DNA of 64,000 bases, from positions 3,726,001 through 3,790,000 of the forward strand of contig NZ_CP047242.1 of NCBI RefSeq assembly GCF_009856605.1, in the 5' to 3' direction. Position 1 is the stretch's first letter, and the number at the start of each line of letters is the position of its first letter. This document shows positions 9,101-17,069 of this stretch, piece by piece. Made by a program: the position numbers and the translations under genes. Source of the DNA: Trichormus variabilis 0441 (GTDB lineage: Bacteria > Cyanobacteriota > Cyanobacteriia > Cyanobacteriales > Nostocaceae). The notes under the pieces were generated by a model. It searched no databases and had not been told where the DNA came from. It was given only the letters and a program-made list of their open reading frames with translations.

Positions 9101-11827
9101 TTAAAACAAGTTGAACTATCTCTTAAAGATGGAAATGCTCATTTATCAGCTTATGCTTATGTTCTTTATGGATTAATGCTTTGTGGCATTATAGGGGATA
9201 TAGAATCTGGTTATCAATTTGGCAAACTGGCATTACGACTAACAGATAAATTCAATTCTGAAGAATTGAAAGCTAAAATAACAGAAATTTTCTACGCTAC
9301 TATCAGCCATTGGAAAGAGCATACCAAAGAAATACTATCTCCTTTATTAGAAGGTTACTCTGCTGCATTACAAACGGGAGATTTGGAATTTGCCAGCTAT
9401 TGTCTCTATACCCATTCTTATGCTTCCTATTTTATAGGAACAGAACTAACAGGATTAGCATCTGAAATGGCAAGTTATAGTCATGCAATATCACAAATTA
9501 AGCAAGAAAGGGTATTTAATTGGCACGCTATTTATAGGCAAACAGTTTTGAATTTAATACAAGCCAATGAAAATCCCTGTGATTTAATTGGTGAGGCATA
9601 TAATGAGAAAATTATGCGTCATGTTCACCAGATATCCAATGATGGAACTGGTCTTGTATATTTACATTTTAATAAACTATTTTTATGCTATGTATTTGGT
9701 GAATTTAAGCAAGCGATTAAAAATTCTTACATAGCAGAAAATTATTTAGAAAGTGGAGTCGGAAATCATGTTTTTTCTCTTTTCTATTTTTATGATTCAC
9801 TAGCAAGATTAGCCGTATACAATAATCTAATAGAAAGTGAAAAAAAGGAAGTATTAGATAAGGTACAAGCTAATCAAAATAAAATACAACATTGGGTGAA
9901 ATATGCCCCCATGAATTATCTGCATAAATTTTATTTAGTAGAAGCTGAGCAATATCGTGTAAAAGAGAAGTATCTTGAAGCAATAGATTATTATGATCGC
10001 TCTATATACCTTGCCAAAGAAAATGAATACATTAATGAAGAAGCTTTAGCTAATGAACTTGCTGCCAGATTCTATCTTCAATGGGGCAAAGAAAAAATAG
10101 CCCAGACTTATCTCACTGATGCCTACTATGGCTACAGTCGTTGGGGAGCAAAAGCAAAAGTTGATGATTTAGCAAAACATTATCCCCAATTACTTGCGCC
10201 CATACTCCAACAAGAAAAATTGACCTTGCAAGCCAGTGATAGAATTACGTCTGCTACTTATCAATCTATACCAGATAGGAGTATCCAGCAGACAGTAATT
10301 GGTTCTAAAACCAGTATTTCTGACTCTTTAGATTTAGCATCTGTCATTAAAGCTTCTCAAGCTCTCTCCGGGGAAATTGAGTTGGAACAATTACTTTCCA
10401 CCTTGATGCAGGTTGTCATGGAGAATGCCGGCGCTTCTAAATCAGCGTTGATTTTGACTGCATCAGATACTTCAGAATTAGTAGTTACTACAGTGAGTCA
10501 CAGTACCAATTCTGCTTCTGTCTTCACATCGTTTCCTGCAAACATTTTAGATTCTAGTTTCGAGCTTCCTGTGAGCTTGATTAAGTATGTCAAACGTAAT
10601 GGAGAAATCTTTGTTATCGATAATGCCAAGACTGTTGATTTCTTAGCTAGCGATCGCTACATTCTTCGTGAGCAACCCAAGAGTCTATTATGTATACCTA
10701 TTATCAATCAGGGTAAATTATTAGGCATTCTTTATCTAGAGAATAATCTGACAACAGGAGCATTTACACGGGATCGCGTAGAGGTTCTGAAACTACTCAC
10801 GACTCAAGCAGCAATCTCCATAGAGAATGCTATGCTTTACAAAAATTTAGCACAAGCTAATCAAAACCTAGAAGATTACAACCATCGATTAGAAGAAAAA
10901 GTAGAAGCTAGAACACAGGAACTCAATGATAAAAATCACTGCTTACAGCAAACTCTCCAAGAATTACAACGCACACAAACTCAATTAATTCAAAGTGAGA
11001 AAATGTCCTCTTTAGGGCAAATGATAGCGGGTATTGCCCATGAAATTAATAACCCCATTAATTTTATTCACGGCAATATTGCCCATGCTAGTGAGTATGT
11101 ACAAGACTTACTCAATTTAGTTACTATCTATCAAAGAGAATGCCCTAATTATTCTGATATTCTTGCAGAGGAATATGCACAAATTGATATAGATTTCTTA
11201 GCAGAAGATTTGCCAAAAATTCTTAACTCTATGAGAGTTGGAAGTTCGCGCATTCGTAACATCGTTCTGAGTTTACGTAATTTCTCTCGGTTAGATGAAT
11301 CAGACATGAAGCCTGTAGATATTCATGAAGGCATTGATAACACCTTGATGATTTTGCATCACAGACTTAAAGAGAATAGCGAACGCCCTGAAATTACACT
11401 TATCAAAGAATATGCACAATTACCACTTGTGAATTGTTACGCTGGTCAACTCAACCAAGTATTTATGAATATTATCAGTAATGCGATCGATGCTTTAGAG
11501 GAATCAGTCGTCAGTCGTCAGTTGTCAATTGGTAAAACAAATGACATGGACAACATGACAACTGCTCATCCTACTATTCGTATTTGCACGGAACTACTAG
11601 GTTCAACTACCTTACGAATTCGCATTGCTGATAATGGTTTTGGGATGACTGAAGCAGTGCAGCAGAAAATCTTTGATCCCTTTTACACCACTAAGCCAGT
11701 AGGCAGTGGTACAGGGCTAGGATTATCTATTAGTTATCAAGTAGTCGTGGAAAAACACAAGGGTCAGTTAACCTGTTATTCAGCCTTAGGGCAGGGTACT
11801 GAATTTGTTATTGAGATTCCTATCTAA
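6122..11827 (+). CDS. giant hybrid Ser/Thr-His kinase (PKnB-AAA-GAF-HisKA/HATPase), HstK-type
   Basis: The protein has 1901 residues. Residues ~10-270 form a eukaryotic-type Ser/Thr kinase: VIKLM lysine, catalytic loop HKDIKPANIL near residue 140, DFS in place of DFG, and LAYLSPEQTGRMNRGIDYRS. A large STAND/AAA-like ATPase follows, with Walker A GFSGIGKT near residue 340 and Walker B VIFLDDLQWAD, then a long helical region. A GAF sensor domain lies at ~1400-1575. A histidine kinase module comes last: H-box IAHEINNPINF near 1638, N-box, DNGFGM and GTGLGLS. There is no receiver domain or signal peptide, so it should be cytosolic. Its stop lies 16 bp from the convergent P450 gene. A hybrid regulator next to the terpene synthase/P450 pair is known from Nostoc. 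A signalling link to the terpenoid is inference. Confidence 0.95.
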   Translation: MIVLSDPIFPLSGYRITEQLYFGSKTIVYRGLRKQDQKPVVIKLMRNEYPTFQEIAQFRNQYTITKDLDIPGIVKPLSLETYRNSYALVMEDFGGLSLKDWGQISKDSNEYGTVLKRFFHIAIAIASTLESLHRSRIIHKDIKPANILINPTTLEIRVTDFSIATLLPREVQVLTNHNVLEGTLAYLSPEQTGRMNRGIDYRSDFYSLGVTFFELLTGQLPFMTIEPMELVYCHIAKQPPKASDINPKIPTILSDIVSKLMAKNAEDRYQSAYGLAYDLEICHKQWQETGNITSFELATKDVSDRFLIPEKLYGRQHEVATLLAAFERATQGTTEMILVTGFSGIGKTAVVNEVHKPIVRQQSYFIKGKFDQFQRDIPLSGLVQAFRDLIGQILLETDAQIQRWRSKILSALGEQAQVIIDVIPELAEVIGQQSEVSELSGSSAQNRFNLLFQRFIQVFSSKHHPLVIFLDDLQWADTASLKFIQLLMNQTNLLNKNPAAPPVETKENLWIPVFNGEPWTGSELQRNNEEEHSLFLIGAYRDNEVSQAHPLSLTIKEIEKVRGNITRISLSPLNQTNLNALISDTLRCQEEITIPLSQMVFVKTQGNPFFATQFIKSLHQDGVIKFNFDVAYWQYDIAKIQELSLTDDVVEFMGQQIEKLPTTTQNILKLAACIGNEFDLKTLAIAHEKSVSGTASDLWAALHEGIILPQTELYKFFQEDNNSVAIFGNKKPYKSRINHCRQVPTYKFIHDRVQQAAYSLIPEQLRKQIHLKIGLLLLDKIPVAEREDKVFQLVNQLNVAVELITHQSKRDELAQMNLIAGRKALASTAYTAAIKYLTTGIELLAGDSWENQYQLTLALYETAAEAAYLAGNFERMESLIQVVLLQAKTLLEQVKIYEIKIQAYGAQNQAIEAVNTALTFLKLLGVEFPENPSQSDFQLAMAGITTNLNGKLIENLINLPEMRDKKSLAAIQILSSASGLVYQAVPQLFPLIVLKQVELSLKDGNAHLSAYAYVLYGLMLCGIIGDIESGYQFGKLALRLTDKFNSEELKAKITEIFYATISHWKEHTKEILSPLLEGYSAALQTGDLEFASYCLYTHSYASYFIGTELTGLASEMASYSHAISQIKQERVFNWHAIYRQTVLNLIQANENPCDLIGEAYNEKIMRHVHQISNDGTGLVYLHFNKLFLCYVFGEFKQAIKNSYIAENYLESGVGNHVFSLFYFYDSLARLAVYNNLIESEKKEVLDKVQANQNKIQHWVKYAPMNYLHKFYLVEAEQYRVKEKYLEAIDYYDRSIYLAKENEYINEEALANELAARFYLQWGKEKIAQTYLTDAYYGYSRWGAKAKVDDLAKHYPQLLAPILQQEKLTLQASDRITSATYQSIPDRSIQQTVIGSKTSISDSLDLASVIKASQALSGEIELEQLLSTLMQVVMENAGASKSALILTASDTSELVVTTVSHSTNSASVFTSFPANILDSSFELPVSLIKYVKRNGEIFVIDNAKTVDFLASDRYILREQPKSLLCIPIINQGKLLGILYLENNLTTGAFTRDRVEVLKLLTTQAAISIENAMLYKNLAQANQNLEDYNHRLEEKVEARTQELNDKNHCLQQTLQELQRTQTQLIQSEKMSSLGQMIAGIAHEINNPINFIHGNIAHASEYVQDLLNLVTIYQRECPNYSDILAEEYAQIDIDFLAEDLPKILNSMRVGSSRIRNIVLSLRNFSRLDESDMKPVDIHEGIDNTLMILHHRLKENSERPEITLIKEYAQLPLVNCYAGQLNQVFMNIISNAIDALEESVVSRQLSIGKTNDMDNMTTAHPTIRICTELLGSTTLRIRIADNGFGMTEAVQQKIFDPFYTTKPVGSGTGLGLSISYQVVVEKHKGQLTCYSALGQGTEFVIEIPI

Positions 11828-11843
11828 TAGTAGAGTAACTATA

Positions 11844-13250
11844 CTATGTTGTGAATGTTGTTGAGGCAGCAGTTGAATAGTTTTGACGCTGATGTTTTCC
11901 TGTGATTAACATCTTAACTCCGTTGGCAGGTGTAAGAGTAAAACCTTGACGCTGAGGACGTTCTGGTTTTCCATCTGCCAGTGCAAATTGATAACGTGAT
12001 AGGACTGTTGCTAATACTATCTTCATTTCAAACATAGCTATAGCCTGACCAATACAACCACGTACACCACCACCAAATGGCATAAATTCATACTGGGAAA
12101 ATTCACGTTTGAGAAACCGCTCTGGTTGAAATAGCTTTGATTCGGGATATAAATCTTCTCGGTGATGAGTCAGATAAATGCAGCCAACTACTGTTGTACC
12201 ACTCTCTAGTCGATTTCCCAGTAGCTCAACTGGTTCTTTCACTACTCTAGGTAGTGTTAACATGGCAACAGGGTTAATTCGCAAGGTCTCGTTACAGACA
12301 GCTGTAAGATATGGCAACCGAAAGATACTCATAGGATCAGGAGAATCACCGAGGCTATCTAACTCTTGGATCAGCCTTTGAAATACTTCTGGAGTTTGCA
12401 GAATCCAATATAAAGACCATGCCATAGCTGTCCCTGTAGTTTCATGTCCAGAAATCATCAAGGTGATCAATTCATCCCGCAACTCTTGATCTGACATGGA
12501 ATTACCTGTCTCATCTCTAGACGATATGAGCAAGGAAAGAATATCAATACGATCAGAATTTATTTCCTGTCTGCGTTCAGCAATTTCTTCATAAAGCAGT
12601 TTATCAATTTTCTCTCTTTGGCGGACAAATCTTCCCCAGGGAGTCAAATTACCTAAATCTTTTTGGAGGAAAGGAAAAAAGAGGATACTAGAAGCCAATG
12701 GGGACTGAAATAATTCAGAAAGAAAAACTGGTAATAAGTGTTTGAATTGTTGACAACGTTCTCCCTCATAAAAACCAAACACAGCTTGTAAAATAACCTG
12801 CATCGAGATTTCTCGCATTGCTGTGAGAGCAGAAAAAGTAACATTCTGTTGTAGCTGACTAAAAAGGGTTTCAGTAATATTTCTGATTAAGTGGCCATAC
12901 TCGCGCATTCTTTCCCCATGAAAGGAGGGCATAAGGAGTTGTCGTCGTTGCTTGTGTTTTACTCCTTCTAGTAGGAACATAGAATTGTTACCCACTAAAG
13001 GATACAAAATTCTGTTTGCTTCGCCAACAGCTACTAACTTTTTTCTGTCATTGGCAAAGATTGTCTGAATTCCCTGAGGGTGGCTAACAAACACTACAGT
13101 GTCGCCAAAACCAATTACCTCTGCTGTAAACATATCACGATGTTGCAGAGATGCTTTTTCCATGTATTCTACAGGGTCAGCAATCCATTGGAGTTTTTGT
13201 AGAAAAGGGTGAGTTTTTAGCGGATTAGGTCTCTTTATTTGATACTTCAT
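11844..13250 (-). CDS. cytochrome P450, CYP110-like, terpene oxygenase
   Basis: The protein has 468 residues, full length and soluble with no N-terminal anchor. Motifs: I-helix SGHETTGTA at 267-275, K-helix ETLR at 321-324, and the heme loop PFGGGVRGCIG with the thiolate Cys at 399. It starts 21 bp after the terpene synthase stop on the same strand, so the two are probably cotranscribed. The equivalent Nostoc PCC 7120 P450 was shown by coexpression to oxygenate the germacrene A made by its neighbouring synthase, using ferredoxin and ferredoxin reductase. The same activity here is inferred from synteny and family. No redox-partner gene lies nearby. Confidence 0.92.
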   Translation of the reverse strand: MKYQIKRPNPLKTHPFLQKLQWIADPVEYMEKASLQHRDMFTAEVIGFGDTVVFVSHPQGIQTIFANDRKKLVAVGEANRILYPLVGNNSMFLLEGVKHKQRRQLLMPSFHGERMREYGHLIRNITETLFSQLQQNVTFSALTAMREISMQVILQAVFGFYEGERCQQFKHLLPVFLSELFQSPLASSILFFPFLQKDLGNLTPWGRFVRQREKIDKLLYEEIAERRQEINSDRIDILSLLISSRDETGNSMSDQELRDELITLMISGHETTGTAMAWSLYWILQTPEVFQRLIQELDSLGDSPDPMSIFRLPYLTAVCNETLRINPVAMLTLPRVVKEPVELLGNRLESGTTVVGCIYLTHHREDLYPESKLFQPERFLKREFSQYEFMPFGGGVRGCIGQAIAMFEMKIVLATVLSRYQFALADGKPERPQRQGFTLTPANGVKMLITGKHQRQNYSTAASTTFTT

Positions 13251-13271
13251 AATAAAATATTGATGACTTTC

Positions 13272-14240
13272 TCAAGAAGCAAGTAATTCTAATTTCTCTG
13301 TTATTTGATAGCGCCCTGAATGAGCATACCAATCTAGATTTCCACGTATCCATGCGTGTAATCCAGATATATACTTTGTAATCTCTGCATCAGTTTCTGC
13401 ACTAAAAGATGCAATTTTTGATTCTAAATTTACAAGTTTCTGAACCTCGTGATTGTGCATTGCAGCAGCCGCTAACATGGCTTTTTCTAGAGGAATTTTT
13501 TGATGATGGTGTATGACAAAAACTAAATTATGTACCTCACCGTTAGCTATTTCTCTGGGAGCGGAGAAAATATCATTCGACCAGGCAAGAATATTAATCG
13601 TCATTTGAGTTAGTTTTTTGAGAGTCTCATGATTTCTTAAAGAATAAGGAATCATTACTCTGTCACAGAATTCAATTAAGTTCAGACACAGAGCGGCTGC
13701 TGCGTTTGCGCTACGGATTTTGATATAAGCCTCAACATCAGGAACTGATACATTGACGCGGTTATGAGCTTCTTCAATACATCCGTGAAAATAATCCTCG
13801 AAGTTACGTACAAAATGATGGAAAAATGTTATGCCTCCTCTATTAATGATGCGATTTCTAATATCTCTTAATGCAAATCCCAGGGGTAGATCATCGGGAG
13901 TAAGTTCTGCTCCATTTAGTATTTCTAGGAATCTGTTACACCAAGTTTTCAGTAACTCCGGTTTTTTTCCTAAGTCTGAAATATCACATTGATCGTCCCA
14001 AATAAATAACCAGCTTATTACATCATTGGCAATTTTTAATTCTTCCAGTTGACAATGAGGATAAGCGCCTGCTGTGAGTAAATAAAATTTAGCTTTCGAG
14101 AAACGTTGATATAACGATTCACTATCAATTAGTTTGAAGCGAATTACCCATTGAAGTGCATAGTCTTGTAGAAATTCAGAATACGGATTTTTCCTTTCGG
14201 GAAATGGGCAGTATAAATTTGGGAAAGTAAATTTTTCCAT
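13272..14240 (-). CDS. class I sesquiterpene synthase (germacrene A/selinene-type)
   Basis: This 322-residue protein has the usual length of a bacterial single-domain class I terpene cyclase. The Mg-binding aspartate motif is WDDQCD (DDQCD at 82-86), and the NSE triad is NDIFSAPRE (N222, S226, E230). The expected substrate is farnesyl diphosphate. The arrangement synthase-P450 plus hybrid kinase matches the Nostoc minicluster whose synthases were shown to make germacrene A (NS1) or 8a-epi-alpha-selinene (NP1). Which product is made here cannot be decided by eye. The start ATG at 14240 has no strong Shine-Dalgarno. A 1.16-kb non-coding region lies upstream. Confidence 0.9.
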   Translation of the reverse strand: MEKFTFPNLYCPFPERKNPYSEFLQDYALQWVIRFKLIDSESLYQRFSKAKFYLLTAGAYPHCQLEELKIANDVISWLFIWDDQCDISDLGKKPELLKTWCNRFLEILNGAELTPDDLPLGFALRDIRNRIINRGGITFFHHFVRNFEDYFHGCIEEAHNRVNVSVPDVEAYIKIRSANAAAALCLNLIEFCDRVMIPYSLRNHETLKKLTQMTINILAWSNDIFSAPREIANGEVHNLVFVIHHHQKIPLEKAMLAAAAMHNHEVQKLVNLESKIASFSAETDAEITKYISGLHAWIRGNLDWYAHSGRYQITEKLELLAS

Positions 14241-14353
14241 AAATCCTTTGTGTTTCCAAGAAATGCCAATTTAACTAACTTAATAACTAGAATCGTTGCT
14301 CATCAAACTAAGCTCTTTTAGTTGAACTACGCAGATGCGCTGCGTGAAGCTTA

Positions 14354-14395
14354 CGGAAGAATTTGCCAGTCTGAAGGAATTGGCAAATCTTTCCG
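14354..14395. repeat. imperfect inverted repeat in the terpene synthase leader region
   Basis: CGGAAGAATTTGCCA (14354-14368) faces TGGCAAATCTTTCCG (14381-14395) over a 12-nt loop, with two mismatches in 15 pairs. It lies about 115 bp upstream of the synthase ATG. It could be an mRNA leader hairpin or a degraded repeat. Confidence 0.6.
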
Positions 14396-15082
14396 CAGTA
14401 CAGTCTTGCTATTGAGCTTTGGCTAAGGTGAAATTTCTGTTTTACAGCCTACGTGCTACATGGAGTTCAGCGTAAGCATAATAGACTAGCTAATTAGAGG
14501 AAGCGCCGAGGCGAAGACTCCTATAGCCAAGCTACTAGATTGCGAAGTTTCCCCAACTTGTAATCGTTAGCAGAAGATATGGAATAAACTTTTGACAAAC
14601 CCTTAGTTCAGAGATTGAAAGCTTATCTTTTACTAAAGCTTATCCTTTCGTATCACTGAAACTTTAATGAACAGCACTTCATAAATCCGCATTTACACTG
14701 CTACCCAACAATGTAAAAACCACCAGTTATCACGTCACTTATGTAACTAAGTGTGAGCCTGCCTTTAACTAAGTTTCAGTTATGTGTACTTTCTGGTAAC
14801 TACTTAAGTATTCTTTTATATTTTCCTTCAAAAAAGAACTGTATTTTTATGTAATTACTAAGAAATCTTCTATCTTATTAATACATTGATAAAAATTATA
14901 CTTAACACAAATTATAAGATTAAGTATGTGATGTATTTTCACTGATCGTTTTATCTAAGCATCACAAAAGAGTTCTATAACTATGTGGTTATTGAAAATT
15001 TTGTGAAATAAGCCGTGTATCAACCGCATATTTACATACCATAGTTAGTTATCTTAATAACTTAGCCGTTAAGTATATACAG

Positions 15083-15110
15083 CTAAATGTGATGATATCA
15101 TCATATTTAG
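15083..15110. promoter_or_regulatory. 28-bp palindrome, candidate regulator site
   Basis: CTAAATgTGATGATATCATC continues with AtATTTAG to 15110. The two 14-base halves are reverse complements except at one symmetric position. It is isolated from the recognised repeat families of this window, and the spacing suits a dimeric protein. It lies ~850 bp upstream of the terpene synthase and ~290 bp downstream of the 15400-16170 gene's stop. Confidence 0.4.
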
Positions 15111-15399
15111 GGATGATTAAGAAGATATATTTGACCGAAAAACCAAATATGATGTTGATAAAGTCCAGTATTTACAATATTTTCTATCGACTGATAGATG
15201 TATATAGGTAAAATTAACTATGTGACAAATAGTACATTACAATAAATGTTCTATTAAGCCTAGTATTTATCATCCATAGTGGTGGTGACAAATATGAAAT
15301 TTGTATTGTACTTATACTAACTGAACCACTAAGTATCCTATGTAAAAAATTTTGGTAATCCAGTATTCTTTATATTTATTTAAAGAAACTATTTAATTA

Positions 15400-16170
15400 C
15401 TAAGGTTGTGCTGATGTTTGATTGATAGACAAATTCAAATTTTCAGCGATCGCCGACAAGTATGGTTGAAAAATCGCCAAGTTCTCCAGGCTGTCAAATT
15501 TAGCTTTTGATGAACTTGGGTTAAAGGATGTGTTAATTACGTACAGTTGTGTACCATCTGAGGTAACGTAACCTATATATTGCTCTTGCACACCACCCTC
15601 TGGCTTGAGTTTGACAAAACCATAACGTATTCCAGGCTGTTGACCGAAGCTTACTTCTTGTGGTGGATAGGTTGAGAAAGTGGTTTTGTCTGCGTTTTTA
15701 GCTTGGTGGTTTTTTGCAAAGGTATTGTATGAGTCCGCCACCCAGGCTTGGAGTGCCTTGACCAGTTGGCTTTGGGACTGAGGATTTTGTAAATTGATTT
15801 GGGAACCTGGAGGGATACCAACTTCTGTTAGGTGCTTTTGAAATTGAGGATTGTCTTTTACCGGGTAAATATCAATCTCAACTGTACCCAATGTTTTACC
15901 TTGAGAAGCAACGCATAGTAAAGCGGTTTCTCCCTGACAAGGTAAGACTTGCCAATTGTTCGGTGCAGAGGTGCTGCGTAACAATCTTTGCCAAGTATTA
16001 TCTTTTTTGAGATTGGCTGGTTTTGATGGGGTAGCAGTTTTCGTGGTTGTAGCTTCAGTATTAGGTTGTGTATCTTTATTTATAAAAAGGTTCGGGAAAG
16101 CAAACCTTGCTCCCACTGGGATGATAATGAGTAAAATAGTAGCAATTATAAGATGATAAACACGTAACAT
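15400..16170 (-). CDS. hypothetical membrane-anchored protein
   Basis: The protein has 256 residues. An N-terminal segment (YHLIIATILLIIIPVGARFAF, residues ~5-25) is a signal anchor or uncleaved signal peptide. A Thr/Lys-rich linker (residues ~33-55) follows, then a soluble extracytoplasmic domain of about 190 residues with two cysteines close together (LPCQGETALLCVASQG) that could form a disulphide. I do not recognise the domain. It stands alone upstream of a long intergenic region. It is probably periplasmic, tethered to the plasma membrane. Confidence 0.75.
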   Translation of the reverse strand: MLRVYHLIIATILLIIIPVGARFAFPNLFINKDTQPNTEATTTKTATPSKPANLKKDNTWQRLLRSTSAPNNWQVLPCQGETALLCVASQGKTLGTVEIDIYPVKDNPQFQKHLTEVGIPPGSQINLQNPQSQSQLVKALQAWVADSYNTFAKNHQAKNADKTTFSTYPPQEVSFGQQPGIRYGFVKLKPEGGVQEQYIGYVTSDGTQLYVINTSFNPSSSKAKFDSLENLAIFQPYLSAIAENLNLSINQTSAQP

Positions 16171-16329
16171 TTTTCTGATTGTCCCAAGGCAAAGATTGCA
16201 GATTAATTGTATCTACAATACTTTGTGAGTGTACAGGAATCTATGTGATATGTGTTGGGTTCAGGACAGTAAGAGCTGGAGTGTAGGCGATCGCAGGGAC
16301 ATTTTTATAGAGCTTCTCCTTTGTATGCT

Positions 16330-16390
16330 GAGGAGAGAGGCTTTGAGTCTTACTTCTCTTCCCTTGTAGACTGGGGGTTGGGTCTGTATT
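16330..16390. repeat. degenerate GAGAGAGGCTTTGA...GGGGGTTGGGT repeat, family R7
   Basis: GAGAGAGGCTTTGAGTCTTA, then CTTCTCTTCCCTTG and CTGGGGGTTGGGTCTG resemble the module at 36730-36840 (GAGAGAGGCTTTGAATCTTG...GGGGTTGGGGGTTAGGT). The rest of the 16171-16517 gap contains one HIP1 site, this repeat and the rbp terminator. Confidence 0.6.
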
Positions 16391-16445
16391 TGACTCAATT
16401 GCAACCCGCCATACTCTAAAGTCTTATAATTGAAGACCTAAGCAA

Positions 16446-16479
16446 ACAAAAAATAATCCAGCAGATTTAATCTGCTGGA
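16446..16479 (-). terminator. Rho-independent terminator of the RRM gene
   Basis: Read on the minus strand, TCCAGCAGAT-TAA-ATCTGCTGGA forms a 10-bp perfect stem with a 3-nt loop (16457-16479). It is followed by ATTATTTTTTG. It lies about 40 bp after the rbp stop. Confidence 0.88.
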
Positions 16480-16517
16480 GATTCGACTATCTAAAGCTTG
16501 CGTTGCAGCAATAGGAT

Positions 16518-16847
16518 TTAGTAACTACGGCGATTACCACCGCCGCCACCACCACGGTTATTATTGCCCCAACTACCGCCGCCACCACGAGGAGAACTTC
16601 TTTCTTCACGGGGTTTAGCTTTGTTAACTTTTAAATCACGTCCCATCCATTCAGCACCATCCAGTGCTTCAATGGCTGCGGTTTCTTGAGCTTCTGTTTC
16701 CATTTCTACAAAAGCAAACCCACGAGGACGGCCAGTTTCACGGTCGGTTGGTAATTGAACGCGGCTAACTTTTCCGTACTCTGCGAAGGCCAGCTTCAGG
16801 TCTTCCTCTGTAACTTGGTAGGATAAGTTACCGATGTAAATTGACAT
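16518..16847 (-). CDS. glycine-rich RRM RNA-binding protein (cyanobacterial Rbp family)
   Basis: This 109-residue protein has one RRM domain (residues 1-80) with RNP2 IYIGNL (3-8) and RNP1 RGFAFVEM (42-49). An Arg/Gly-rich tail (PRGGGGSWGNNNRGGGGGGN) follows. This is the architecture of the cold-inducible Rbp proteins of Anabaena and other cyanobacteria, which resemble plant glycine-rich RNA-binding proteins. The ribosome-binding site GGAGA (minus strand, 16858-16854, 6 nt from the ATG) is inside a 10-bp leader hairpin, so temperature- or protein-dependent translation is likely. A strong terminator follows. Several paralogues are usual in these genomes, so I give no symbol. Confidence 0.95.
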   Translation of the reverse strand: MSIYIGNLSYQVTEEDLKLAFAEYGKVSRVQLPTDRETGRPRGFAFVEMETEAQETAAIEALDGAEWMGRDLKVNKAKPREERSSPRGGGGSWGNNNRGGGGGGNRRSY

Positions 16848-16853
16848 ACAATG

Positions 16854-16892
16854 TCTCCGAATTCAGGAAATGTAGAGAGTTAAATTCGGAGA
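16854..16892 (-). promoter_or_regulatory. leader hairpin sequestering the rbp ribosome-binding site
   Basis: TCTCCGAATT (16854-16863) and AATTCGGAGA (16883-16892) are perfect 10-bp arms across a 19-nt loop. On the mRNA the downstream arm ends in GGAGA, the Shine-Dalgarno of the RRM gene. This is the layout of an RNA thermometer or an autoregulatory site. The upstream arm carries a second GGAG complement and could exchange partners. Confidence 0.6.
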
Positions 16893-17069
16893 GATACTTT
16901 TTATAAATCAAAATGAGTCACTCAACCGAAAATAATTCTTATAGACTCAACTATAGCACAGCTCTTAAATGTTGGGAGAACTTGACACAGCATCATAAAT
17001 TAGCGATTTATTGATGGTAATTTGTGGTTGAGACTTATCGATTTCATGTAGGTTTGAGGACAAACTTTA

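Larger units (their letters stand above)
14241..15399. other. 1.16-kb intergenic region upstream of the terpene synthase
   Basis: This is AT-rich and has no convincing gene. Positions 14330-14560 contain repeat debris (e.g. CGCAGATGCGCTGCG-type and GCGCCGAGGCGAAGACTCC modules) and an imperfect 15-bp hairpin at 14354-14395. Further out lies a 28-bp palindrome at 15083-15110. The region probably holds the promoter of the terpene synthase operon. Its length and secondary structures are unusual for this window. Confidence 0.55.
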
